Of a DNA stretch of 64,000 bases, positions 31,391-42,331 are shown in pieces. Every line of letters begins with the position of its first letter. The first letter of the stretch is position 1. This DNA is from Lachnospiraceae bacterium (GTDB lineage: Bacteria; Bacillota; Clostridia; Lachnospirales; Lachnospiraceae), in NCBI GenBank assembly GCA_017938405.1, contig JAGBBP010000034.1:62001-126000 (forward strand), given 5' to 3'. Made by a program: the position numbers and the translations under genes. The notes beneath the pieces were generated by a model. The model worked only from the letters and a program-made list of their open reading frames with translations. It did not search any database and was not told where the DNA came from.

Positions 31391-33771
31391 AGCGTTGTTA
31401 CGTGCAGGGCTTTGGTAAATTGCAGAATTTCACCTATGAATTTACGGAAGGCTTAAATGTGATTTGTGCGGAAAACGGTTGGGGAAAGAGTACCTTTGCC
31501 GCTTTTTTGCGCGCTATGTTTTACGGCCTGCCTCAGGCAAGCAGCCGTACAAAACTGGAGGAGGCGGAACGCCGCAAATACAGACCGTGGAACGGCGCTG
31601 TGATGGGTGGTTTTCTTGAATTTGAGGTAAACGGGAAAACATACAAAGCGGAGCGTACCTTCGGGAAAAAAGAAGCGGAAGACACCTTTCGTCTGACTGA
31701 CCTTTCCACCAATTTGGAATCCGCGGACTTTTCGGATCGTCTGGGAGAGGAATTGTTCGGATTGGATAAAGAGGCCTATTCCCGCAGTACTTATTTGCCG
31801 CAAAACAAAATTTCCGACGGCGGGATGAACGACAGTATCGGTAAAAAACTGGGCAAAATGGCGGAAGGCGAGGAGGAAAGCGGAAATTACGACCGTGCTT
31901 TCTTATGTCTGGAGGAATTGCGGAAAAAATATATACCGGATCGCCAGAAAGACGAGAAAGGTTATGTGGCGGAGCTGACCAAACAGGCAACCCTTTTACA
32001 ATCCCGTATCGAAGCCTGTCGCCGGAAGGAAGAAAGTGCGAAACCATGGAAGGAAAAAGAGCAGGAGGCGGCAGAACAGCGAAAGCAGGCGGAAGAGGAA
32101 CTTCTCGTTTGCCGGAAACAATTGGAGGCGGCCGGGGCCTATGAGGCTTTGGCAGCGAAGAAGCAGCATTATACGGAACTTTGCGGCAGAGAAGAGAGTC
32201 TTCGGGTGAAAAAGAAAAGTATAGAGGAGTTGTTTGCCGACCGGGTGCCGGCTCTTTCGGAAATTATAGATTGCAGACGGGATGCCGAGGATGCGGTGGC
32301 ACTTTCGGGAGAACTCCGCTCTTATCGGTTGGAGTCCGGGGAACTTTCCGAACTTTCCGAACTGCAGCAGAAGTTTTTTGACGGAATTCCGAACCGGGAA
32401 GAGATACAAAACTGTATCCGTAACGAAGGAGAAATCAATCTTTTGCTTTCTCAGGCGGAACAGGACTTCCGGCAGGAGGAAGAGAAGGGAAATCAGGCAA
32501 AGAAAGCAAAACGAATTTGTATGTTGTTTGCGGCAGTGCTTTTTCTGCTGGCGACCGTTACTTTTATCGGTGCTTTTGCCGGGAAAAACAAAGCAAAAAC
32601 AGAACAGACGACAGAAGTACGGGAAACGGCACAACAGAAAACGTCGTCGACGGTGAATACGGGGCTGCTGGTGCTCGGGAGTGTTTTTGCACTCGGCTTT
32701 TTCGTAAGCGGCGGTCTCGGAATTTGTAAAGCAAAGGGAGAGCGACTGGCAGAAAGTAAGATACACGATTATTCTACAGAGATAGAAAAGCTTAAAGAGC
32801 AGGGAGAACAAGGAAGAACCTTATTGCTGCGCTATAAAGGAACGGAGACCGAAGATGTAACCGCAGATTTGTATCGCCTGGCGGAGAAAGTACAGCGTTA
32901 TGAGACGTTGCTTTCCCGGAAAGAGAAGCTGGAGCAATGTACGGCCCGGAGAGACGCTTTGCTGGCGGGGAGCATCGGATTGCTTACGGAGTACGGAATG
33001 GATACCGGGGATATTACCGGGAACCTTCGTATATTGGAAAACCGGACCAGAGATTTTTTGCGAATTGCGGAAGATTTTGAAGAAGCGGTAAATTTGCGGG
33101 AACAATTTGAAAAGGAGACGTCGCCGGAGAGCCTTTTGGGCTTGGAACTTCCGGAGGTAAGTTTTGCTCTGGCTCAGGAAAGGGAGCGGGAACTGCTGGG
33201 AAAAATTGCCCGTGCCGCAGAGGAAGAAAAGGATTGCAGAGACCGGGCGGAGGCATTTCTTGCGGAAGCGGAAGCGTGTACGGAACTGGAAGAACAGCAG
33301 GAAGAGGTAACCGGGCGTCTGGAAGCAAAAAAGAGAGAACATTTTTATATTACGGAAACCTTGAAGTGTTTAAAGAATGCAAAGGAGCAGTTTTCTTCCC
33401 GTTATATGCGGGGGCTTACGGAAGGTTTTCAAAAGTATATTTCCTTGTTGGGAGAAGAGGATTTTGTAAAGAATACCGAGGGCAATTTTAACGGAATTCA
33501 TGCGGATATCGATTTGAATATCCGGGTGACGGCCTACGGGGAAGAGAAAGAACTGGGGTATTTCAGTACCGGAATGAAGGATTTGGTGGGCCTGTGCATG
33601 CGGTTTGCCCTGGTGGATGCCCTGTTTACGGAGGAGTCTCCGGTTTTGGTGCTGGATGATCCGTTTGTGAATCTGGATGAAGAAAAAATGAAGCGGGCAA
33701 CCGCATTATTAAGGGAAACGGCAAAACAGTATCAGGTATTGTATCTGGTGTGTCACGAAAGTCGTGTATAG
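31381..33771 (+). CDS. YhaN/SbcC-like ATPase with central membrane segments
   Basis: The 796-residue protein has an N-terminal half ATPase with Walker A AENGWGKST (30-38) and long coiled coils either side of the centre. Two hydrophobic segments at about 379-401 and 426-448 interrupt the coils. A C-terminal half ATPase carries LVLDDPFVNLDEEKM (Walker B and D-loop). The hydrophobic insert, where SbcC has a zinc hook, is characteristic of YhaN-type proteins and suggests membrane tethering. It is coupled to the YhaO-like gene and is probably a DNA end-processing complex. Confidence 0.88.
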   Translation: MLLKRCYVQGFGKLQNFTYEFTEGLNVICAENGWGKSTFAAFLRAMFYGLPQASSRTKLEEAERRKYRPWNGAVMGGFLEFEVNGKTYKAERTFGKKEAEDTFRLTDLSTNLESADFSDRLGEELFGLDKEAYSRSTYLPQNKISDGGMNDSIGKKLGKMAEGEEESGNYDRAFLCLEELRKKYIPDRQKDEKGYVAELTKQATLLQSRIEACRRKEESAKPWKEKEQEAAEQRKQAEEELLVCRKQLEAAGAYEALAAKKQHYTELCGREESLRVKKKSIEELFADRVPALSEIIDCRRDAEDAVALSGELRSYRLESGELSELSELQQKFFDGIPNREEIQNCIRNEGEINLLLSQAEQDFRQEEEKGNQAKKAKRICMLFAAVLFLLATVTFIGAFAGKNKAKTEQTTEVRETAQQKTSSTVNTGLLVLGSVFALGFFVSGGLGICKAKGERLAESKIHDYSTEIEKLKEQGEQGRTLLLRYKGTETEDVTADLYRLAEKVQRYETLLSRKEKLEQCTARRDALLAGSIGLLTEYGMDTGDITGNLRILENRTRDFLRIAEDFEEAVNLREQFEKETSPESLLGLELPEVSFALAQERERELLGKIARAAEEEKDCRDRAEAFLAEAEACTELEEQQEEVTGRLEAKKREHFYITETLKCLKNAKEQFSSRYMRGLTEGFQKYISLLGEEDFVKNTEGNFNGIHADIDLNIRVTAYGEEKELGYFSTGMKDLVGLCMRFALVDALFTEESPVLVLDDPFVNLDEEKMKRATALLRETAKQYQVLYLVCHESRV

Positions 33772-33789
33772 AGAAAGGAGGCGGTAACG

Positions 33790-34242
33790 GTGAAAAAGAA
33801 AAACGAGATTCTGCATATTGCAGCGATTTTGGCATTTCTTGCATATTTGCTGTTACTGGCGTATCTTCTTTTTTTCAGCAGTACCTACGGACGTACCTTG
33901 GAGATGGGATATCGGTACAATCTGGTTCCTTTCCTGGAAATTAAGCGGGGAATCGAGCATGTGGACACGGTAGGGTATCGCTATGTATTGATTAATATTG
34001 CGGGAAATATTGCGGCGTTTATGCCATTCGGTTTTTTGTTGCCGCTTGTGTCGGAACGAAGGATGCATACGATAAAAGTATTGTTTTACAGCTTCTTGCT
34101 GACACTTTGCGCGGAAACGCTGCAATTGGTTTCGAGAACCGGTGCCTTTGATGTGGATGACTTGATTTTAAATACCGTTGGCGGTGTTTTGGGGTATTGG
34201 TGCTTTGTTTTATTGTTCGGACGAAGGAGGAAGCATAGGTGA
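33790..34242 (+). CDS. VanZ-like family membrane protein
   Basis: The 150-residue protein has about four hydrophobic segments and VanZ landmarks: NLVPFLEIK, INIAGNIAAFMPFGFLLPL, ETLQLVSRTGAFDVDDLILNTVGGVLGY. VanZ itself lowers teicoplanin sensitivity in enterococci; chromosomal relatives have no proven role. The start is GTG at 33790, after AAAGGAGGCGG. It overlaps the next gene by 4 bases. Confidence 0.88.
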   Translation: MKKKNEILHIAAILAFLAYLLLLAYLLFFSSTYGRTLEMGYRYNLVPFLEIKRGIEHVDTVGYRYVLINIAGNIAAFMPFGFLLPLVSERRMHTIKVLFYSFLLTLCAETLQLVSRTGAFDVDDLILNTVGGVLGYWCFVLLFGRRRKHR

Positions 34243-34583
34243 TAAATCAGTTGCTGCTATGGAAAAAGAAAGGGAACGGCATGCAGTTTCACAGCAGAAA
34301 ACGTTCCAAAAAAGGAATTGCGGGATTTGTGCTTTCTTTGATTGGTGTCTTGCTGTTTCTTGTATTGTGTGTATTGTCGGCGATGGCAAAGGGAGAAGCG
34401 GGTACGTTTGTCGGTATTTGCGGACTTTGCGTCATGACGCTGTGCGGTGTGGCGTTTTATCTCAGTTTAAAGGGACTGAAAGAAAAGGATGTTTATACCA
34501 CCATTCCTTTTGTGGGATTAATCGTGTCCGGAAGTATGTTTGTACTTCTCTTTTGCCTGTATATTACGGGAATAAAATTTTAA
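34239..34583 (+). CDS. Small membrane protein of unknown function
   Basis: The 114-residue product has a basic N-terminus (HSRKRSKKG) and three hydrophobic segments (about 26-48, 57-76, 88-110). It resembles the small Lachnospiraceae membrane proteins annotated as DUF6142. The start is GTG at 34239, with AAGGAGG at about 34224-34230. The GTGA overlap with the VanZ-like stop implies coupled translation. Confidence 0.7.
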   Translation: MINQLLLWKKKGNGMQFHSRKRSKKGIAGFVLSLIGVLLFLVLCVLSAMAKGEAGTFVGICGLCVMTLCGVAFYLSLKGLKEKDVYTTIPFVGLIVSGSMFVLLFCLYITGIKF

Positions 34584-34600
34584 GACAGTGAGGAAGTAAG

Positions 34601-36670
34601 ATGGAAGATTACATGGAAGTATGGAATGATACGGAAGAAACAAAGGAACGTCTGGAACTTTGCAGAGAGCGTTTGGAAATGATGAAAAAAGAGCAAACGG
34701 TGCCGCCGGAGTATCGCGGTTTTTTTGCGTCCCAGGCGGAGAAGCTTTTGCGGATTTTTGACTATGCAAAGGATGTGGAGGACGGAACTTTTGCCGGATT
34801 GTCTCCGGAAGAATGTAAGGCACGGTTTGACGGGTTGTATGAAGAAATACTTCCGCAAAATTACGGAGAGAGTTTTTCCAATCCGGCTTATGCGGTAAAG
34901 CTATTCGGGAAGCGTTACGGCAGACTGTTGACCTATGTGGCGGCAAAGCTGAATGCCCAGATCTTTTATGCGGCGGAGGGGGCAGTACTGTTTGTGGTGA
35001 TGGCAGCGGAACTGCTGATTGAACTTTACAATTATTTCGAGGAGTTTCATGAGTATACCTTTAAAGAGTGCAGGGAAGCCCTGTATTCTTTTGAAACCGA
35101 TAATGCGGAGCTGTTTTTGGCGTGGAGAGCAAGGGAGCAGTTTGACCCGGCCTATACCTTTGTAAAGGATATTATTATGGAGTCCGATGAGACGGATTTG
35201 CGTTATTTGTATCGTTACGGCGAGTATATTACGGAAAATGAGTTGAAAGTTGCGGAGTTTTTACGGAACTTAAGCGAACAAGAAATTAAGGCTGCTGCGG
35301 AAAATGTGGTAGGCGGATACTTGCGCGGGTTTACAGTGATGCGGGTACCGCTTGCGAAAGGACAGACCGTAGGTCTTCGTTATGCCATCGGCTTTGAACG
35401 GATTATGAAGGAAGTCATCCGGTTGCTGGAAGCGGAAGGGCTTAAGGTGGCATCGGTACGTACCGCGGTGTCCGGTCGTCACGCCAGAAAGGCCGGTTAT
35501 ACGGTGACCAATGTAAATATTCAGTATGATTACGACCATCGGAATGATGAAGGATTGCTTGCGGATAAGCAGTGGTATGTGCGGAAGGAAACGGCAGCAC
35601 ATCGTGTGTATGAAGCACAAAGGGACGTGCTTTCCTTATATGCGGGACCGCTTGTGCTGGAGACCTTCGGAGAACGGTTGCCCCTTCCGGAAAACAGAGG
35701 AGAGGCCATTGTACTGGACAAGCGTCAGCAACGGTTAAAGGTGGAATTCACCGGACGACTGGGTGCCATGATGGAACAGTATATTCCGTCGGATAAGACA
35801 TCCTTTACCATTGTGGCATATCCGTTGCCGTCCATCGGAGCGGAGTTTGCGGAGATTTTTGAACAGACATTGTGTTTAAATCAGTTGGATAATGAAGAAT
35901 ATCGTAAGGTGCAGCAGTGTATCATTGATGCGTTGGATCAGGCAAGGGCGGTACATGTAACCGGTCGTGGCAAAAATCATACGGATATTACGGTACAGTT
36001 GTGGAAGTTAAATGACCCGGCAAAGGAAACGGTTTTTGAAAACTGTACGGCGGATGTGAATATTCCGGTGGGGGAAGTGTTTACCTCTCCGGTGCTTGCG
36101 GGCACCGACGGTGTGTTACACGTGACAAGTGTGTTTTTGGGAAGCACCGAATACAAGAATCTGGAGATTGTATTCAAGGACGGAAAAACCACCGCATATT
36201 CCTGCGAGAATTATGCCGTAAAGGAAGAAAACGAAAAGTTCATTAAGGAAAATTTGTTAAAGAATCATGAATGGCTGCCGTTAGGTGAATTTGCCATCGG
36301 CACCAATACCGTAGCGTACACCATGGGCAAAAAATTCGGAATTACGGAGGTTCTGCCGATCCTGATTGCGGAAAAAACCGGCCCGCATTTTGCCATCGGA
36401 GATACCTGTTATTCCTACAGCGAGGATCATAAAGTATACAATCCGGACGGAAAAGAGATTGTGGCAAGGACCAACGAATGTGCGGAGCTTCGTCATACCG
36501 AGCCGGAAAAAGCATATTTCCACTGCCATACGGATATTACCATACCGTATGACGAACTGGGTGAAATAACCGCCCTTTGCGGAGACGGTAGAGAAATTGT
36601 AATTATTAAAGACGGCCGTTTTGTACTCCCGGGAACAGAGTTGTTAAACGAGGCGCTTCAGGAGAATTAA
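34601..36670 (+). CDS. M29-family aminopeptidase
   Basis: The 689-residue protein has an unrelated helical N-terminal half (about 1-330) and an M29 (aminopeptidase T) domain after it. The M29 landmarks are NIPVGEVFTSP at about 488-498, GEFAIGTNTVAYTMGKKFG, EKTGPHFAIGDT and HCHTDI. These supply the Glu, His and Asp metal ligands. It would remove N-terminal residues from peptides in the cytosol. The N-terminal extension of over 300 residues is longer than in the classic ~410-residue enzymes, as seen in some Clostridia homologues. It starts 17 bases after the small membrane protein gene. Confidence 0.85.
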   Translation: MEDYMEVWNDTEETKERLELCRERLEMMKKEQTVPPEYRGFFASQAEKLLRIFDYAKDVEDGTFAGLSPEECKARFDGLYEEILPQNYGESFSNPAYAVKLFGKRYGRLLTYVAAKLNAQIFYAAEGAVLFVVMAAELLIELYNYFEEFHEYTFKECREALYSFETDNAELFLAWRAREQFDPAYTFVKDIIMESDETDLRYLYRYGEYITENELKVAEFLRNLSEQEIKAAAENVVGGYLRGFTVMRVPLAKGQTVGLRYAIGFERIMKEVIRLLEAEGLKVASVRTAVSGRHARKAGYTVTNVNIQYDYDHRNDEGLLADKQWYVRKETAAHRVYEAQRDVLSLYAGPLVLETFGERLPLPENRGEAIVLDKRQQRLKVEFTGRLGAMMEQYIPSDKTSFTIVAYPLPSIGAEFAEIFEQTLCLNQLDNEEYRKVQQCIIDALDQARAVHVTGRGKNHTDITVQLWKLNDPAKETVFENCTADVNIPVGEVFTSPVLAGTDGVLHVTSVFLGSTEYKNLEIVFKDGKTTAYSCENYAVKEENEKFIKENLLKNHEWLPLGEFAIGTNTVAYTMGKKFGITEVLPILIAEKTGPHFAIGDTCYSYSEDHKVYNPDGKEIVARTNECAELRHTEPEKAYFHCHTDITIPYDELGEITALCGDGREIVIIKDGRFVLPGTELLNEALQEN

Positions 36671-36681
36671 GTCGTTTTAAG

Positions 36682-36710
36682 TTGCAATTTTACAACGGGT
36701 ATGATACGAT
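36682..36710 (+). promoter_or_regulatory. Possible sigma-A promoter of purE
   Basis: TTGCAA (36682-36687) and TACGAT (36705-36710) with a 17-base spacer, 36 bases before the ATG. No purine riboswitch is visible in the short leader. Confidence 0.4.
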
Positions 36711-36745
36711 AGGAAAAAGAAAAAACGAAAAGGAAGGATAAAAAT

Positions 36746-37258
36746 ATGGCACAGGTTGGTATTGTAATGGGCAGCGATTCCGATTTACCGGTAATGAGCA
36801 AGGCTGCGCAGATGTTGGACAAGTTTGGTATTTCTTACGAGGTTACGGTGATTTCCGCTCATCGCATGCCGGATATTTTCTTTGATTATGCAAAGACCGC
36901 AAAGGAAAAGGGCTTTAAGGTGATTATTGCAGGCGCAGGCGGAGCGGCACATCTTCCGGGTATGTGCGCGGCAATTTTCCCGCTTCCGGTCATCGGTGTT
37001 CCGATTCATACCAAGACCTTAAGCGGTGTGGATTCTTTGTATTCCATCGTACAGATGCCGTCCGGTATTCCGGTGGCTACCGTAGCAATCGACGGTGCGC
37101 AGAATGCGGGCATTCTTGCCGCTAAGATGCTGGCGGTTTCGGATGACGCGCTTCTTGCCAAGATTGAGGCGTATAAGGATGAGTTAAAGGCCGGCGTAGA
37201 AAAGAAGAAAGTAAAAATCGAGAAGGTCGGATACGAGACTTATATGAAGGAAATGTAA
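36746..37258 (+). CDS. purE: N5-carboxyaminoimidazole ribonucleotide mutase
   Basis: The 170-residue protein is class I PurE. It has [25 protein letters not shown] and [13 protein letters not shown], which form the nucleotide and catalytic site, with His in SAHR. It converts N5-CAIR to CAIR in purine synthesis. The gene stands alone, without purK or other pur genes next to it. The RBS is AAAGGAAGG. It is followed by a terminator. Confidence 0.97.
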   Translation: MAQVGIVMGSDSDLPVMSKAAQMLDKFGISYEVTVISAHRMPDIFFDYAKTAKEKGFKVIIAGAGGAAHLPGMCAAIFPLPVIGVPIHTKTLSGVDSLYSIVQMPSGIPVATVAIDGAQNAGILAAKMLAVSDDALLAKIEAYKDELKAGVEKKKVKIEKVGYETYMKEM

Positions 37259-37304
37259 GTCTGTGTAAATTACGGATCAATGAAAATGTAATAGTTCAGT
37301 AGAC

Positions 37305-37352
37305 AGCCCTACAGTGCATAAGATGAAGTAATGATGCGCTGTGGGGCTTTTT
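37305..37352 (+). terminator. Terminator of purE
   Basis: AGCCCTACAGTGCAT (37305-37319) pairs with ATGCGCTGTGGGGCT (37334-37348), with two G-U pairs, followed by TTTTAT. It ends just before the deacetylase ATG. Confidence 0.8.
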
Positions 37353-38231
37353 ATGTTAAAGAGGAGACTGATCAGAGGGGGCACTTTAGTGGTAGCACTG
37401 CTGCTTGCCAATTTGGCTGCTGTGGGATTGGCAAAAGGAGAGATGCGGCAAAAAGGAGATACGGCGGTACAGTCGGAAAGTCTTTTGGAAAATGTGCTGG
37501 CGGAAAATACGGGTAAGGAGAAAAAAGGAACGGAATGGGACGGGGATTATGTGAGCAAAACCGAACCATATCCGTACTTATATGCAAAGAACGGAGTGGT
37601 GAAAGAAGAAGTGCCGGAAAAAACGGTGTTTCTGACCTTTGACGACGGACCCAGCCGGAATACGGTAAAGATACTGGATACATTGGCGAAATACAATGCT
37701 TGTGCGACGTTTTTTCTTATCGGGGAAAACATGACGGAAGACGGTGTCGAGATAGCGAGACGTGCGGTGGAAGAAGGGCATATGTTGGGAATGCACACGG
37801 AAACCCACCGGTACGAAAAAATATATCATTCCGTGGATTCGTTTTTGGCGGATTATGATAAGTTGGCGGCACGGTTTGTGGAGACGTTCGGAGAGTGTCC
37901 GTCGGCCTTTCGTTTTCCGGGAGGCAGTTACAGCTCTTATATTAATCCGATAAAAACGGAGCTGCGGGAGGAACTGAACCGTCGGGGATTTGTGGGCTAT
38001 GATTGGAATGTGAGCGGGGAAGATTCGGTGGGAACCCCCACCGCTGCTTCGATTAAGAAGAACATTTTTGACTCTTTGGAAGGACAGACGCAACCGATTA
38101 TTCTGCTTCATGATTCCCCGTGCAGTAATTTGACTGCGGAGGTACTGCCGGATATATTGGAACGGTTGGTTGCGGAAGGGTATACTTTTATGACGCTTAA
38201 GCATCGGGAGCCGTATCAGTTTCCGTGGTAA
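37353..38231 (+). CDS. Secreted polysaccharide deacetylase (NodB-like)
   Basis: The 292-residue protein has an N-terminal signal or anchor (MLKRRLIRGGTLVVALLLAN) and a NodB domain. The latter has the catalytic LTFDDGPS motif at about residue 91, the metal motif HTETH, RFPGG and a late LLHD. Such enzymes remove acetyl groups from peptidoglycan GlcNAc or other wall polysaccharides. ATG 37353 is chosen because it gives a positively charged n-region. Upstream GTG 37341 lies inside the purE terminator, and downstream GTG 37389 would lose the n-region even though AGAGGGGG precedes it. Confidence 0.88.
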   Translation: MLKRRLIRGGTLVVALLLANLAAVGLAKGEMRQKGDTAVQSESLLENVLAENTGKEKKGTEWDGDYVSKTEPYPYLYAKNGVVKEEVPEKTVFLTFDDGPSRNTVKILDTLAKYNACATFFLIGENMTEDGVEIARRAVEEGHMLGMHTETHRYEKIYHSVDSFLADYDKLAARFVETFGECPSAFRFPGGSYSSYINPIKTELREELNRRGFVGYDWNVSGEDSVGTPTAASIKKNIFDSLEGQTQPIILLHDSPCSNLTAEVLPDILERLVAEGYTFMTLKHREPYQFPW

Positions 38232-38372
38232 AGTTTTTTGAAAATAAAGAAAATAAAAAAAATTCAAAGTGGTATTGACAAGGGAGTTTTTGTGCAAACT
38301 GTACAAAAGGATATCATTTGATTGGAAAGTCAAAATACGGAAGGAATTCCTGAATGTGGAAAAAACACGGAG

Positions 38373-38434
38373 TTATCCCCAGAAAAAAGTGTAAAAACCC
38401 TTGGAAAACAGAGTTATACACGAAGTTATCCACA
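38373..38434 (+). promoter_or_regulatory. Cluster of three DnaA-box-like sites
   Basis: One perfect TTATCCACA and two single-mismatch boxes in direct orientation lie within 62 bases of AT-rich sequence. Direct-repeat boxes next to AT-rich DNA are the layout of DnaA-binding regions. dnaA, dnaN or recF are not in view, so this may be a DnaA-titration or regulatory cluster rather than oriC. Confidence 0.5.
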
Positions 38435-38687
38435 ATATACACAAAAAAGTACCACAAGTGTGGTATAAGAAAAACATTGTCAAGTTCGAAAGTTTGTTTT
38501 GGGATTTGTGATAAAATCACAAAAAAAGGGGTCAAAAGAAAAGTTTCGTCGAGTTGTGACGTTTTTGGAAAAAAGAAAGGAATGCAAGAATTTGCCAGTA
38601 AATACGCAAAAGCAGGAGAAAGTGAAAAATTATTGAAAAAATAGAAAAAATAAACGAAAAATAAAGGATAAAAATTTGAAATTGTAC

Positions 38688-38716
38688 TTGTTATTTGGAT
38701 GGTTTTGTGTTATAAT
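38688..38716 (+). promoter_or_regulatory. Sigma-A promoter of hpf
   Basis: TTGTTA (38688-38693), 17 bases, TATAAT (38711-38716), giving a leader of about 75 bases. A SigB or SigH type element is not apparent. Confidence 0.75.
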
Positions 38717-38796
38717 CTACTCAAGAGGCAGGAGGGAGAAGGAGCTGCTTCATTTCTGTAAGACAGAACGAAATCACAGAAAAAGGAGCTGGTATT

Positions 38797-39324
38797 ATGA
38801 ATTACACAGTAAGCGGAAAGAACATTGAAATTACAAACGGATTAAGAGAAGCGGTAGTAGATAAGTTGTCCAAGTTGGAGCGTTATTTTACGCCGGATAC
38901 GGAAGTAAACGTTACATTAAGCGTGGAAAAAGAGAGACAGCGTATCGAGGTTACCATCCCGATTAAGGGTACGATTATTCGTGCGGAGCAGGTGAGTGCC
39001 GACATGTATGCTTCCATCGATATGGTAGAGGCGGTATTGGAGCGTCAGCTCAGAAAATATAAGAATAAAATTGTGGATCAGAAGCAGTCCGCAATGGCAC
39101 TCAGTCAGGTTTTCTTAGATGAAGATACTGCAGAGGATGACGAAATTAAGATTGTACGTTCCAAGAGATTCGCCATTAAGCCGATGGATATCGAAGAGGC
39201 TTGTGTACAGATGGAACTGTTAGGACATGATTTCTTCGTATTCCGTAACGCGGAGACGGATGAAGTAAACGTAGTATATAAGAGAAAAGGAAATACCTAC
39301 GGCTTAATTGAACCTGAGTATTAA
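38797..39324 (+). CDS. hpf: Ribosome hibernation promoting factor, long form
   Basis: The 175-residue protein has the N-terminal S30AE domain (about 1-100), beginning MNYTVSGKNIEITNGLREAV. A linker and the C-terminal dimerisation domain follow (about 115-175), with RSKRFAIKPMDIEEACVQME and VVYKRKGNTYGLIEPEY. Long HPF alone pairs 70S ribosomes into inactive 100S particles in stationary phase. The RBS is AAAGGAG. It precedes secA, a common Firmicutes arrangement (hpf-secA-prfB). Confidence 0.97.
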   Translation: MNYTVSGKNIEITNGLREAVVDKLSKLERYFTPDTEVNVTLSVEKERQRIEVTIPIKGTIIRAEQVSADMYASIDMVEAVLERQLRKYKNKIVDQKQSAMALSQVFLDEDTAEDDEIKIVRSKRFAIKPMDIEEACVQMELLGHDFFVFRNAETDEVNVVYKRKGNTYGLIEPEY

Positions 39325-39366
39325 GAAGTGACATCCGGTCACATTCGTTCCCCTTCTTTTTGACAC

Positions 39367-39398
39367 GACCGCCGCATGGGAGACCATGCGGCGGTTTT
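39367..39398 (+). terminator. Terminator of hpf
   Basis: CCGCCGCATGG (about 39370-39380) pairs with CCATGCGGCGG (about 39384-39394), followed by TTTTCTT. Confidence 0.9.
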
Positions 39399-39403
39399 CT
39401 TGC

Positions 39404-39534
39404 GTGCAGGCAAAGTGAGCATAGAAGAGATTTTGGAAGCTTGCTTCCGAAAATCTCTGATTATGCGAACGCGCCCACGACTGAGCGACGAAGTCGCGAT
39501 GTGCGTGGGTAAGCGCGAAGCGCGGGGCCTGCAC
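39404..39534. other. Cloverleaf-like structured element between hpf and secA
   Basis: GTGCAGGC (39404-39411) pairs exactly with GCCTGCAC (39527-39534). It encloses three hairpins. Hairpin 1 (39419-39466) pairs GCATA with TATGC and AGAGATTTT with AAAATCTCT. Hairpin 2 (39473-39509) pairs CCCACG with CGTGGG and GCGAC with GTCGC around GAA. Hairpin 3 (39513-39523) is GCGC-GAA-GCGC. Four helices meeting at one junction in 131 bases is unlikely by chance. No protein frame here looks real. It may be a structured RNA or a small repeat-type element; the three-hairpin plan recurs at the apex of 55986-56394. Confidence 0.6.
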
Positions 39535-39591
39535 AAACGTATATCTATTATGTCCTGTCTGTGAAGAGATTGTAAATAATAATAGAAAAGG

Positions 39592-39620
39592 TTGCCTATT
39601 TTTAAAAAGAGTGATACAAT
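39592..39620 (+). promoter_or_regulatory. Sigma-A promoter of secA
   Basis: TTGCCT (39592-39597), 17 bases, TACAAT (39615-39620), with a leader of about 65 bases to the secA ATG. Confidence 0.6.
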
Positions 39621-39692
39621 ATTTTTATTATGGGTGACGTATATTCCGCATGTAGGTTATACGTATAGAATGGATATGTTAGGAGAAAACAG

Positions 39693-42263
<2,571 letters not shown>

Positions 42264-42331
42264 AAGGATTGACCGGCGTTATTGTATGAATAGGAAACAA
42301 CGCCTATGGCGTATTGAAAGAAGGTGAGCAG

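Larger units (their letters stand above)
38232..38796. other. AT-rich intergenic region with DnaA boxes
   Basis: This region has no convincing gene. An open frame at 38354-38644 is Lys-rich and lacks an RBS. It holds three same-strand DnaA-box-like 9-mers: TTATCCCCA (38373-38381), TTATACACG (38414-38422) and the exact consensus TTATCCACA (38426-38434). It ends in the hpf promoter. A TTGACA at 38275-38280 has no good -10 partner. Confidence 0.6.

Noticed and set aside
38354..38644. 96-codon frame in the DnaA-box region
   Set aside because: Lys/Ser-rich product from AT-rich DNA, no RBS, and it runs through the DnaA-box cluster.
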